Assembly (NCBI GenBank): GCA_935421135.1
Contig: OW285189.1
Location: 12,049,072 to 12,113,071 of the forward strand
DNA from: Bugulina stolonifera
Lineage: Eukaryota; Bryozoa; Gymnolaemata; Cheilostomatida; Bugulidae
Direction: 5' to 3'
Length of the DNA: 64,000 bases
Of the stretch, positions 34,514 through 47,500 are shown in pieces. The first letter of the stretch is position 1; every line of letters starts with the position of its first letter. A program made the position numbers and the translations under genes. The notes below the pieces were generated by a model, which saw only the letters and a list, made by a program, of their open reading frames with translations, ran no database searches and was not told the DNA's origin.

Positions 34514-36797
34514 CTACAAAAGAACAATGCAATCAGATCTGACACTGCTGAAAACAATAGAGTTCAATAGCATTGTCATGATGCATGGGTTAGTAACACC
34601 TAGTTAGGTGCAGAAGTGGATAAATTTGAGATAGCCTTTGTTCTTCGCTAAAACTGAAGCAGAAGTTGTCTTCCCTATATTTTGTTGGTAGACCGCACTT
34701 ACCTCAAACAAGGAACTAAGGCTATCTAAATTTCTTCACCGCTGCACCTAACAGGTAAAACCAGCCTTATGCATTAATTGGAGTAAAGCAGGAGTAGGTA
34801 AGGCATGCATATCAAATCAGAACTCATTTGATTCCCATTACATTTTCATGACAACTGTCAATTGAAGTGGTCTTAGAATTTCAATGTCTCAATCTGAATC
34901 TGGGGCTGGAAAGCACAATTAGTTAGTTTATGCCAGAAAACATCATGATCATCTCATACTCGTAAAATAAATAGGCCTACCGGTTTAACACAACTTTTAA
35001 CTCCTACACAGTACACTAACTCTGTTACTCTGACTCTCTCCTGATAGCTGATAGATAGTGTAGTCGGAGTTTATAGAATTAATATCATTCAGCAAGTCGA
35101 GTGTGTGTGCGAGCAAGTGTCAGCATAATCTAATGCCTAGTATTACTAAGTACTAACATATATCATTATGACTATGCTATCAGTGAGTGTGACTGCCACT
35201 ACGAACGAAGTTGAGTATAGTTGTATCAGTAGAGTATAAGTATTGCATAGGGTGGAGTTATAATCCATTAAGAAAAACACAAGACAGACCAGTCACAAAG
35301 TCAGCAAGATAATAATGGTCAGACATGAAGATAAGCAGACTGAGAGTGAGACTCATCAAATCCCACCTGATGATGAGATCAAACACTGAAACAGATCACG
35401 ATGTTTATATTTATTTTCTTTGTGATATAGATTGCACAATTACAATATCATAGCCATTATGATTATAACACCTTATTAAGCTATCTGGTAATTTTTGAGA
35501 TGAAATGTAACAAGAAAAACTTACATCGCCACCAACTCAACAACTAGAAATCTGCAATAACCACGCCATACAGGAATGAATGAACCTTGGCCACGAGGTT
35601 TAATTGTAAGCGTGGTCTATGACCCATATAATTAGGATATGACGTTTATTGCGCCTTGTCCCCATAGCAACCAGGTACTGAAATTAAGTTCGTGCAAAAA
35701 GTTGTGATTTAGCATTTCAATTAAAAGTTTATATTAAACTATGATGCATCTATGTTGGCGTATCAAATTTATAGTTTGGTTTATTTGTCATTTGATGTTG
35801 AAAAGCTTAATTATGCCTGCTCTTTTACTATGTTATTGGTAGCCATTTCTATCGCGTAGCCATTTTATATAGTTGACAGCTGGCCTATGTAAACAATTTT
35901 TACAAATCGTGTGCATGTAGTGTTTTCATTCATTGGCATTGAATGGAACTAAAACATACAACAATAAGTTGAGGTGTAGTATTGATATTGTGACTGAATA
36001 ACTGTTTGTGTTTTATTATATAATTTATAATGTAACTTGCGTTGGGTTGCAGAACTTGAAACAGTCACTAATCTAAGTTTGATGTAAATGTAACCCTGCC
36101 GCTATTCAGCACACAGTCACATGTAGAAATCTGAATTTTAAACAGTAGAAACACCAGCATCAAGTAATAAATACTTGCTTCCGTGAATGGCTTTTAACTT
36201 CTTCGATCAATCTAGATTTGAGCTACATTTCTACTAGAAGAAACCGCATCTGCCAACAAGGTAAAACTAACTTACATCAAGCACAAATATTTTAATAAGA
36301 AAAAATAAATAAATAATAAATAAATTATTTGAAATCTTACTAATTAGTAATTACATATACAGTGCCAATCACTGACTCTCTCAGACTTTTATGCATATTT
36401 TTTCTAGCCTTGTCTAGTATTCACAGTTCACACTGTTAGTTGTGGTATAATAGGTGGTAGTCCAAGCAAAGTTTGTTTGTCTCAGTGTTAGAAATGAGGG
36501 TGCACAGAAGTATACTGCTTGTACCTAGCTTTTTCTGCTGGTCAGTAAATGCGTACCCTCATACTTCAACATACATATTCAAGCGACTACTTTGTTGCGG
36601 ACAGAAAATAGCATTGTTTATGCTATGTTTTCCTCTGTCTTCTACGATGGCACCTCTACGATGGCACCTACGAGAGTGTTATGTCTGCTAGGTAGTGAGG
36701 GTGTAGCCATAGAGCATATAACCAGGAGAGTAGTACTAGCTCAAGTGCAGTCTGAACTAAGCAGACGCTGATTATAATACTAACCTCGTCTAATGCG
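34514..36797. other. 5' region of the PGC-1-like gene and intergenic DNA
   Basis: A likely 5' non-coding exon on the minus strand ends at 35525 with donor GAT|GTAAGT. An RFX-type X-box-like sequence (GTCCCCATAGCAAC, 35658-35671) lies upstream of it. I see no coding gene between 35700 and 36797; short frames such as MAFNFFDQ from 36188 stop after 16 codons. Confidence 0.35.
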
Positions 36798-37350
36798 TAG
36801 GCCACACTGCAGCGAATTTTTAGCGAAAAACGAATTTTGGCCAGTGGCGAATTCGCAAAATCGCAAATTTTGTGCGAATTCGCGGAAAACATGCGATTTC
36901 GCATTAGCTGGGTTGAATCAGCTAATTCGCAACTCGGTAATTTGTGATTGGCCCATTTTTACTTGTCACGTTACTGTCACGTGTTCAGGGCCACGAATTT
37001 TTCAATCAAACATGAGTTTAAATTATTATATTAAAATATTTATTTTAACTGATGAATAAAATAAATACTTCCGTTTGCAAGAATTGTGTAAAACGAATAA
37101 AAGTAAGAATAAAATAAATATTATATTTTAATTATGATTTTATTTTACATTTTTCGAAGTTCTAGTTCTGCAGTGAATGAGAAACGTGACCGAGGATAAT
37201 AGTTTTTGATCCCTCATTGGGTGAAATCAAATCGTCCACAATGCGAATTCGCTTATAGCTTTTGCAGTGTGGCACGCTCGATTCTAATTTGCGAATTCGC
37301 CTTTGGCCAAAATTTGCTATTCGCAAGAAAATTCGCGTCAGTGTGGCCTA
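36798..37350. mobile_element. TIR element (MITE) of about 0.55 kb
   Basis: The left end TAGGCCACACTG-CAGCGAATTTT (36798 onward) matches, inverted, the right end ending at 37350 (on the minus strand, TAGGCCACACTG-ACGCGAATTTT). The arms stay similar for about 60 bp, through GAATTTTGGCCA and GGCGAATTCGCAAA. Terminal TA on both sides may be a target duplication. Internal GCGAATTCGC palindromes recur. It has no transposase and is non-autonomous. Confidence 0.75.
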
Positions 37351-38136
37351 AGCTTAAGTGCCAAATGCTGGGGGAAGACAACCCCACACACTTGACCTTG
37401 CTAATGTATGTGTCGACTACCAAAGAGTAGGTACCAACACTAGCAGGAGGGGTGGAAAGCGGTATTCCCAACTGCCTGCTTGTGGGGTGCACACCTAGTC
37501 AAACAGTGAGATGCATGTATCATCTACCAAGGGGATATAGGCCAGCATCTCCAAGCATAACAGGTTTGTGGGTTTGAGTGGCAGCTCTTGGTCAGGACTT
37601 AGCCTGGAATCCATGCCCAGTGTAAGAGGTTTGTTGTTATACTGTTAGCAGTAACCAGAAGAGATGTTATTTTATTAAAAGCTGGCGCATAACTGAAGAG
37701 TATACTAAAACTACTCCACCCCAAGTTTGTAATGAGTCCGGGCGAACTCATACATCAATAAGCCTGATTAGCAAAAATCTTCGGCACAGCAAAAATTTCA
37801 TATTATTGAAGTAAGATAAGAATGCACAACATCTGAACAGTATGAGAACATAGCCTATAGTATTGACAAAATAAGAGACAGTGCAGTCCCAAATAAGAGT
37901 TGCAATGTAGGGCCTGTTGAACTTGCACATTAGTAATGTAATGTAATATAGTTAATAGTTAATACCATCAAGTTTGTACTTAGAATTAGAATATGCATGA
38001 GAACACAACAATTATGGGCAATTACGTACACGGATAGTGTTTGATGTGTTATTTAAATACCTGCACACTTAGTGTCTTTGTAGGTCGGGCCGGACCTCAA
38101 GGTCTGACTTTTTGCGTTAATAATAGCCTATGTGGT

Positions 38137-38395
38137 AAAAAGTCAGTTAGAAACAGAACGTTGCAAAAATAGTCGTTTAGAAAACACCCATTACAAACTG
38201 TGTAGATTACATTTAGAAGAACACAACTCACAGACAATGAAATATATTTAGTGTTCTACAAGTTAGTAATAATTAAAACCAAAAAATATGATATTGAAAT
38301 TAAAATTAGTTGAAAGCTGGGGTTTGGGTTTTAGGGTTTAGAGGTTCTAAGTGGTTATTTTCTAAAATAATGTTTTCAAAACATCCATAATATTG
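38137..38395 (+). mobile_element. MITE family copy A
   Basis: This stretch is similar along its length to the inverse of 52196-52486. The shared core ACTGTGTAGATTACATTTAG with GAAGAACACAACT sits at 38197-38229 here and at 52409-52378 on the minus strand there. AAAATTAGTTGAAA, GTTTGGGTTTTAGGGTTTAG and GTTAGAAACAGAACGTT also have counterparts. Copy A is more diverged at its ends. Confidence 0.7.
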
Positions 38396-38539
38396 TAATG
38401 GTTTCTGCGATTTGGTGCGGTCGTCCTTGGACGACTATCGACCCAGAAATGAAGTGCCTATGAGTGGTAATAGGACTTCGCATTGCATGAAAGATTGAGC
38501 GGTCTCAGTAGCCCAAATACTACCAAAGACGACCCATCT

Positions 38540-38840
38540 GATCTCAAGTCCGACCTTCAGACTATACAATAAAAGAGAGTAGTTCGACCTAGTAGGCGGT
38601 TCGCTAAGCGAATGACCTAGTAAAAGGAAGAGAAAGTCTCTGTATCAAGTATAGATGTGTCTTTATTGAAAGCCAAGTGTAGACTGAGACAATGAACAGT
38701 AAAACAGTGCCCTTTATATAGTATAAGGACTTCCGGCCGACGTGGCGTCGGGAAAAGACGACGTGTGGTCGTCCGGAAGTTGCGCAACAAGATGGCCGCC
38801 GGAAGCCCGACGGCCGACCCAAAATAGGTCGGGTTCTACA
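38540..38840 (-). mobile_element. LTR-like fragment (probable solo or truncated LTR)
   Basis: On the minus strand it begins TGTAGAACCCGACC at 38840. A TATA box (TATATAAAGGG, about 38722-38711) and then an AATAAA (38667-38662) follow at the spacing expected within an LTR. It is GC-richer than its surroundings, with repeated GGTCGG/CCGACC words. The 3' boundary, a primer-binding site and any gag/pol are not identified, so the lower limit near 38540 is approximate. Confidence 0.5.
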
Positions 38841-40295
38841 AAAGTTGCTTATAATGGTCCAATTCATGTACAAAATGAATATCAATGGATTCTGAGAGGT
38901 CGGGCCTCTGTACATGGGTATAAAAGGCATTAAAAGACTTAGATATAATCATATAATCATATACAACAATATAGGAGTAAAGTACAAGCAGATATATACA
39001 TGTATGCACGCAATAATGAGTGTCAGATGTAAGATCCGACTTGGCGTACCATCACAATATATACATACAGTGTGTATACTCAATCTGCATACAGTGTACT
39101 GTTTCGGTGTTTAACACCTCATCAGTGCAGCTCAGAGATATGCCTGGGAGAACACCTTAGCAATACTGTATATTTACAGCAAAGCGTATCTAAAAGGTGT
39201 GAAATCCACTGAACCAAAGTTCTCAAGCTGCCAGAGACAGCGAGAATTGCATAATGCCACCAGTTCAGTGTATCTCCCAGGTAAAGTGCTCAAGAAATTG
39301 GTATTGCTACCAATTTCGAGCGTAATACTCAATCAGTGTGTATATGTATATATCCATAAGCGTATTTATAATCAATGCGGAGTAATAGTTAGGTAGTTAA
39401 TGTACACTGTATATTGATACGGCGGGAGGGAGTCTGCAACTTGGGTCACAACACAGGGCTATGAACACAAGTAGGTCCACAGTTGACCTCACATTCCTCT
39501 TGAATTCTCAGGTTTTTGCTTTTTGCCATAACCCTTACCCTCTGGTTACAACACAGAAAGTCACCTACCTATTTACCCAAAAATTCTAACTACACAAAAT
39601 CTTAATTGACATTCAGTCCCATATTATACTGAAACAGACTGTTGGTGTCCCTTTAACTCACAACATCACGCTCCCATTCCTGTTCTCTCCAGCAAAAATA
39701 TAATATTTTATTGTATATTCCATGTACTTACCCCGCTGATTTTCCTTTTTTCTGTTTCCACTGCCTCATAATCCAGTATCAACATTTGTAAGATGATATT
39801 ATGTTCTGTTTTGTGATTCTTTTTTCAGTTTTACTCCCACTGCTAGCAACTAACCTGCTATACTGCACTTTCTAGCTTATATAACTGTACAGCATTGCCT
39901 TCTCTTTATGTAGCACAGCACTGTATAACAAAGCACCAAACTGCACCAAATCTACCCCATTCAGGTTATGTCTAAAGTCAAGTAAGTAGACTAGCTATTC
40001 AAGGGTATTGTTATTATTACATCATCTGTCAGTCTAGTATTCTATATAATAACAATAGTGTGACCAACAACTGTATGTTGATTAAAATTTGCATAATAGC
40101 TAAGCTTGAAACACCAAAGCCACCTTCTATTATAACAACTGTCTTATTATTTATTTCCTAAAACTGCCTTGTTATCCTTTATTTTAATTTTGTTTCCTTT
40201 ATTACTGACAGTAGCTAATCCAATGACAACTGGGTCCAACTTCCTCATTTTTCAACATAGCTTCTACTAGCTAGTAAATATTGTTCTTCCTCCAG
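38841..40295. other. Intergenic sequence upstream of the coiled-coil gene
   Basis: No confident gene. A donor-like CCCAG|GTAAAG at 39279-39286 preceded by a short ATG frame cannot be joined in phase to the next recognised exon. The true upstream exon of the coiled-coil gene, if any, was not located. Confidence 0.3.
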
Positions 40296-40329
40296 AGCTC
40301 GTAGTAATTTGGTTCAGCAGAGTTTGGAC

Positions 40330-43061
40330 ATGTCCTCAATAGAGATCATACGTTCACGTAGAGCTTGTACCGTTCCACAGCAACTGCTACGAAGTTACGA
40401 GCTACCAGCATTGCCTACACACAGCGTTCCAAGACGATATGAAGAAACCAAGCCGGTTAAAGTGCAAGAGTTCACTCACCAAAGAATCATTGGTATTTAT
40501 AAAAATTTTTACAATCATGTAGTTTTCTGTCACAAACTCTATATTACACGCAATGTAAGGCTAAATTTTACACTTTGTTCCATACACTGCATCTATTTGA
40601 ATCTCATGTACATTATGTACTGCAGATCTTGGTGAGCTGATTAATCGTCAGTCAAAGGAAGAAAGTGAATCCCTTCAACAAGCGGCTGTGGAAAAGGCTG
40701 TAGCCGAGACATGGGAATCTGCACACCAGATTAAGATGGATGCTGTCAAAGATGCGATACACAAGTCACAAGTACAACATGAAAAGAATTTGAGAAAGTT
40801 AGCAAGACAACATGAAAGAGCTATCAAGGTTAGAGGTTTTTTATGAATTTTCAATCTTGTGTAAGTCATAAATGCATGATTCTCTAAGGGGCGTTTGTTT
40901 ATATTGCAATCTAATTTGAAGGCCGTATGACCTTATGGAGTTGATGAGGGAACAATTTGCTATTTTATATGTTTGGGAGTGTGATTACCAAAATAATATA
41001 TACCATTATTTTAGTCTGCTTAAAACATAGTGGGTGCCAATCCAACCTACATATTTGTAGTTTAGATAGCGGCCTCAGTGATTTAATCTACATACAACCT
41101 GATATATTGCGACTTCAATTCCAAGTATTCTGTTAGCAATTGTCTAATCTTCACTGATTTCTAAAGTTCTGTGCATATATATTATGGTAATTTACATGTA
41201 CATGTATGTAGTAAGTTTTTACCATGAATGCACATTCGTAAAGCTCAGTTATTAACAATTTTGCATAAACTACCTGGTAGCTGGATTCACATTATACACA
41301 GTATCTAGTGCACCAATTCTGTAGCAGGCACTTAGTTGAGAATGCCTACGCCAAAGCCCTCTAAAAAGAGCCTTGGCCTACAATACATGACCTGTTAGTA
41401 GTTACTTTATTTCAATACAGGGTACAGCATGTATTCATAAATTCTGTGTAGAAATATTATACTTTCATAGAGGAATATAATAATATTGAGATTTGGAAAT
41501 ACTGTTATACAATAATACTTGTTCAATGAACCTAACAGTATTTGTTTGGATTATGGTTTATATAATATAATAATATAAATACTGAATGTTATATTACACT
41601 ATGCAGCGTATTGAATGTTTCCAAACAACTAAATCGAATCAATAAATGCCAATACACAAGATTATTTTTGGTGAATTGATTTGTAGGTAAATAGTTTATT
41701 CTTTTGTGATATCTCAATGCATAGGCTACATGGTATAATATTATATAGATTGTTGTAGAGCTGCAGTTGGTTCTATAACAATAATTAGCAATTGGTTCTA
41801 ATAGTTGGGCTTCTACAGAATAAAAATAATGCACCTACCATTTGTACATTGTACAATGTATGTGTATATTGTGCCACCATGCCATTACCAAAGTGATGAT
41901 AATATAATACCAGATTTTGCAGTAGCCTATTCTTCTGTTCTTCTGGTTCCTCCATTATAATATGAACTCTTTACTTTAGGAGGAAGCACTAGCTGTAGAG
42001 ACTATGATGCAAAACAAGATGAGAGAAAAATTGGAAGCTGAAAGAATTGTAGCTAGCCAGAAGCTGCTGGACACAGTACAAGAGGTAAATATTCTCATAT
42101 GTGTTCAGGTTTTTATCAGCATAATTACAGTATTTACATTGTACATGTTCATATAAAGTCTTAGTCATGTACTCCATATCTGATTGAGTAGGTAAAGGAA
42201 CAGTGTGCTCATGAGCTGAGTGTGGCTGTGGCAGCTGCCAGAGAAGAGGAACAAAGGGCAGCTGCTTTGCAAAGGGAACAGGATAGAAGGTAAATTATGG
42301 CAGCTTTTATACAGTATTATGTTTTACTAGTGCAAGTTAATTTGAAGTTATCCACTCTCAACTTTAGTTGAAATACATAAGCTTACTTGTTGCAGCAAGT
42401 ACCAGCTCTCCGCACACAAAAATACAACTCTAAATGTACACTTTAGTCAAACTAACTATCTACATGTGCTATGTAGAATGAGTGTCATACTCACTCATTT
42501 CTGGGGGGGGGGGGGGGAGGGTGGGCTTGGAACTCACCTTGAAGCAACTTCAAATTTCTAACCAAACTGGATCAAATCTAGGTAGTTGCAAGTTTAGTCA
42601 TTCTATGATTTAGAGAGTTTGAGGCAACCATACAAGCAGCAGAAAGAATGCTACTGAATGAAAAAGCTGATGAGTTGAAAGAACTAAAAGAAAAATTAGA
42701 AAAAGAGCAAGTTGAAGCTGTTAAGAAGGCTCATTCAGAAGATCAAGTAATACTTGAGTCGACCATTAGTCAACTCAAGTCACACCATTTAAAGCAAATA
42801 GATGTCATAAAGCAGGATATATTTAGCCTCGGAAAGGAAGTTGCAGCAAGAGACAAAGTTATTGAAGCTGTTCAGAGTAAGCGTGAGTTGCTCTATGATC
42901 AATTGGTTCAGGCTCAGGCTGATTTCCAGCATTTTATTGACAAGCATCCATTGTTTGATCCCGGTCAGACTAATTACCTGCTTCCTAATGTCATTGCTAA
43001 TCCTAAGATCATTAATCCATACTTAGAAAAAGAACAGAAAAAACCAAGCAATGTTGGATAA
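40330..43061 (+). CDS. Coiled-coil protein, possibly a C6orf163 homologue, 5 exons
   Basis: Exons are 40330-40492 (acceptor at 40295), 40626-40828, 41980-42084, 42192-42289 and 42614-43061. All phases agree, giving 338 aa from the first ATG. Residues about 75-290 are Glu/Lys/Gln/Ala-rich heptad-like coiled coil (HEKNLRKLARQHERAI; AAAREEEQRAAALQREQDRR; KADELKELKEKLEKEQVEAV). The C-terminal segment is not coiled coil and may be a conserved signature: HFIDKHPLFDPGQTNYLLP. Length and composition resemble vertebrate C6orf163, which is uncharacterised, but I cannot confirm this without a search. No signal peptide or membrane segment is seen. An upstream coding exon is possible because the first exon is open from its acceptor. 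A candidate AATAAA lies at 43843-43848. Confidence 0.72.
42506..42519. repeat. Poly-G tract in an intron of the coiled-coil gene
   Basis: An uninterrupted run of about 14 G residues precedes the last exon by about 95 bp. A comparable C run occurs near 49843-49852 in WNK intron 2. Confidence 0.8.
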
Positions 43062-44057
43062 AATTGCTCTCTTTACGAATGCCTAATCTAAAACTAATGG
43101 TTTTGTTTTTGTTTGTTTTCTGTGCTTTTGTTTATTTTTGTAAACTGCCTTTAATATTGAAGTAAGTGTAAACTTGTTATATCATACACCACATGCAATG
43201 TCTTATATACATGTCCATTCCTACATAAACAGCAAATCATTTCTAGATTATTGTTAATTACATGTGTATGCTGAATCTATTGGAAGATTATTACATATAT
43301 GAACTATTTTTTAAACTTAGAAAATTCTTCAAGTTGAAAAAGAGTTTATTGGTCATTTCTTTTTGGGTTATTCAAGATCAACTTCAAAACTGCATAATTT
43401 CTGTTATACACAACCGGCATTTTTGGTACCTATTGTACTCAATCTATGCTTAACTAGTCATGTGTAATAACTACTAGCTATTCCAAGTTGCCAATGAGTA
43501 GAATCTCAAACTAGGCATCCATGCATTTATTTACCTTCATAGACAATGAGTCTAGCGAAATAGTTTTATAGCTTGCAGTAGTACAGACATCGATCCACTA
43601 TTGGCTAGAATTCTCAAAAATGTAAACATTGTTTTGAAAGATCTGGAGTTGCTCTCACTATCTTAACTTAGGAGAGAAGACAACTTTAGCTTAGACCATG
43701 TTTGTGGTAAATGAAGACCAACCAGCTTTTTATTGAAGTATTGGGTGATGTGAAAGTGCTATTTTAACTTTCTTGTTATTTTGGAATTTTGACAATTATT
43801 TTTTGATTTGTTATGGTCTTTTTTGGTCTATTTTGTTGACATAATAAAATAATGCTTGAACATAATATTATTGTCTCAACCCATGCTAGACTATGGAATT
43901 ATGTGACTCTACACTCGACAGCAGTATAGTCTGCATTGCCTGAGTTCTAAATTGACCTGTAGTTGTAGACTGAACTCCAAAGTACAATGAACAGGTCCAT
44001 GATTCTCCTACTTCATTACTGTCCAACATAGGATGATTACAATAGGAGGAAAAATTC
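43062..44057. other. 3' untranslated region of the coiled-coil gene and intergenic DNA
   Basis: A plus-strand AATAAA at 43843-43848 is the best poly(A) candidate. A minus-strand AATAAA (43733-43728) could serve the opposing candidate gene. The 97-codon minus-strand frame at 43886-44176 has no family resemblance. Confidence 0.4.
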
Positions 44058-44592
44058 CTATATGTAGAAGACATAGAAGGAATAGAGACTCGCAGTTCCT
44101 GAAAGTTGCACAAATGGTTTCCTGTATAGTAGTATGTTATGGAGCTCACCAAGAGTTGACTTGCACGTTGTTTCATTTAACAACTGGTTTGGGGACAAGA
44201 CTGCACTGATATTGAGATGGGAGTCATCAGGCTTATCTAACTCCTTGGGCTTATCAATCTGCACATACAACATAATAATATGTTATAAAGAATTAGTCTG
44301 GGCATTGGGCCCATTGGTCTAAACAAGTCTATAAGTAAAGCATATCACATACTCTACTTACATTATACTTGCAAAATTACATATACTGTATATGTATATG
44401 CTACAATTATATTTACACGATATGGTTGGTACTCACAAGCTGCTGACTATAATTGGAAGTTGCCTTCTCAAAGAGCTTGAGCTTAGGTGAACTAGGAGAG
44501 GAAAACTTTCAATTACAACCAAGAACCCATTGGTGGAAGTAATGTCTATGAGTCTATGACCTATGGATGCCAGAAGGACCATCTTGTAACAC
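44058..44592 (-). CDS. Tentative spliced small gene, unidentified (3' exons)
   Basis: Four minus-strand segments have good splice sites and join in one open frame: 44592-44561 (VLQDGPSGIH), 44491-44437 (SSPKLKLFEKATSNYSQQL), 44258-44150 (IDKPKELDKPDDSHLNISAV, then LSPNQLLNETTCKSTL) and 44098-44058 (GTASLYSFYVFYI, stop). The phase agreement across three introns and the protein-like composition suggest a real gene. I do not recognise it, and no start codon or upstream exons were found. The last exon is the weakest. It could also be an alternative exon set of a longer gene. Confidence 0.33.
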
Positions 44593-47500
44593 CTGACAAA
44601 ATAAACCACTAATCATTAATCAAACAGTTTTGGCCAAATTTCATCATAACTGGATGGTAAGCCAAATTTGATAATACAAAGTGACAACAATATTTATCGA
44701 ACAACTAACTACAAGTAGACATGGAAACAAGACCGCAACTAGACATTAGGAACTTGACTAAAGTTGCTAGTTGCTTGTCTTGTTTGCTTCCATAGACTTG
44801 CTCTACACCTTATGTGTTCAGATCATTTGGCCAAAGGCATCGAAGTAGTAAAATATTAGCTTTGGTGCAATGCTATAGGATAGAAGTATGAACCACTGTG
44901 CTCATGATTGCCATGGTGGTTGGGTCCGGATCCATGAATTATTATACGTGTTACATCTATGTACATGTAGGTTGTAGTAGTAGCCTTAGCATAGGCATAG
45001 CAGTGGCTGCCATATAAAATATTGTAATCTTGGTTCAAGCTCAGACTGGAGTTGTTTTCCTTTTTATTCATTGAAAGACAACTTCAAAGATGCTTTTACG
45101 CGTCGTAGTTTTACTGACTAAAATAGGTAATAGCAATACTCTTTGACTTAAGCCAATATCTAACAAAGCTTATCAAATGGCCATTGAAAACTTTTAGATT
45201 ATAGTGCAAGCTTCCAATGATACGCTACCCTGATCCAGCCTTGAACATTTCCTTTTATCTAAGAAAGTGAGCGGGTTAATTTTGCATGCGTGATACGAGT
45301 CACATACGATGTGAAGAAGCGTAGTTTCGTTTTGTACAGGAAGTCCCTGTGTTCTACGATAGAGTTGTACCACCTCACTTGGAAACAGTCATAGCGAGTA
45401 TTGCTGTAAAAGCCAATTGTTAACCCGTTGTGGAACAGCAGTCTTCTACATCAAAGCGAAACCACGTAAATACATCACTTGCACGAAAGTGGAGTAAAAT
45501 GGAGAGCCTGGGTGATGATTCTCATTTCAATTTCTGCATCTAGTAGTGGCACGCGGTTACCTGTGTTCTTCGACGGGATCCGAGTTAATTGAGACTGATT
45601 ATATTGTATTTTCTAGAACCCTGTGAAGCCTATACTACCCGACGTATACCTTATAGTAAGTATACCGTTGATATTTGTTGCTCTACTCTTACTCATTACT
45701 GCAGCTCCTAACTTACTATACTAACTTACTATACACTAACAGTAGGCTACTGTGTCTTTATCAACTAACTTGGTAACTGTAGCTTTTGGTTGCTGTAGTT
45801 CCTACTGCTGCTGCCACTACGACTACTACTGTTGAGGTGATTGAGTGATTGTTAATTCACATTGACATTTTTGCTTACAACTGCAAATTATATTATTATT
45901 TTTAGTCACGTCTAAGTCTTAGTCTATAATAATCTATAACTATTTTATTACTTGTTCTTTGATTGCTTATCACCTTATTTATGCTTTTTATGCTTTTGTT
46001 TAAACAAAGCGATAAATCTAGTAAATACAATATGCAGTTTGATTTATTGGGATAATTTATCAGATAGTAGTATAAGTATAATTATTATTAGAAGTATTGT
46101 ATGCAATATGGGTATCTTGAAGGCTTTATATTCTCAAAGAGGCATCCATAACTTATGCCTTATTAAGGTAATCTAGAGTTTGCTCTTCTCCACGAGGTGA
46201 GTTAATCTCAAATCCGTATTTGCATCTAAGTACAGTGAGATGAGTATCAATAGGGCCATATAATAATATAATATATTTACTATGGATTTATTACTACCGA
46301 GTGGTAATAAGTATTTTTTAATAATGGATTGTGATAAATGGCCTGGAGGAGATCCGGATGGCGGTCGACCAAATTTTAAAATCTTCATCTTGCTTATTGC
46401 TAAACTCATGTGCATGTGATATTTATATAGGGTTTGGCCCTGCATGTAATTGTATTTCATAATTAATATTTTTAGATTTAGCGAGTTAGTAATGTTAAAA
46501 TTAATTAGAATAAAGTCCATGTGAAATATGGCAATTCGGTACTAGTAAGTAGTACTGGCTATAGCTTTTCATCACAGCTGATCCTATCATCTAAACTCTA
46601 GATGCTTATGGAATATATTATATTCCATAAACTCTTGTGGACAAATATATATATTTTTTTCATGTGCTAATAACTGTGTGGTGCAAATAATAGACAATGC
46701 GAATACCAAATATGGAAGTTACAGGATCTCAGTGTGTGAAATTGAGAGATTTTTTTGGTGTTTCACTATTTATACTACTTGTACTCCTAATTGTGCACAT
46801 TGTAGTAAATAGTATAATATTAGTAGCTGCCATCCTGTGGGCCTATAGAGTAGAGTTTACATACTAGTATGTGATGGAAACAAACAGAGAGAAGCCTTGA
46901 TTCCATTATTGTTGTTATTTAAAACATTATTAGGCCTTTATCATAACTACATGATTGTGTATAATATCTTAGCTAAACTATTGCCAGGCAACTTTAGTTA
47001 TGGAATTTTTTCAAAGAGATGCTCTATATTACGATTAAATGTATCTTTCGGTGGACTGAAATCCAGCCATTGTCTGAATGAATGACGACGGAATTGCCAA
47101 CCATTCCTATGCAGGTTTTAGTGTGGCCTACAAGTCTTCATGTGTAATATGGCATTGGAAGGTGACCAATAAGGGAATTGTTTACTTGTTGGTTTGGCAG
47201 GTGACCAATGAGGGTGCTGTTTACCAGATTGCAGTGATCTTGCATTCTATGGCTGATATGATCGTATGATGTTATTTTGTCTGTTTTATTTTAGGTTATG
47301 TGGCTGTTGTGAACTGCATCATCACCAGGTCAAGTCCTCCTGTATTTGGTGGGAAAGTCACATGACAGGTATATAGATTGTCCAATAGAACATGGATGGT
47401 TTCTCTAGTGTGTGTATATATGCCATGTACCTTGTGTTCAAGCCATACACTACTTGATGTAGCTCTAGTGACACAAGTGGGTCACTTTTATTGATACTCA

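Noticed and set aside
39199..39286. First exon of the coiled-coil gene ending at CCCAG|GTAAAG
   Set aside because: Joining it to the exon at 40296 creates an immediate stop codon; the phases do not fit.
43886..44176. 96-codon minus-strand frame after the coiled-coil gene
   Set aside because: It is out of phase with the better-supported spliced chain at 44150-44592 and lacks any family resemblance.
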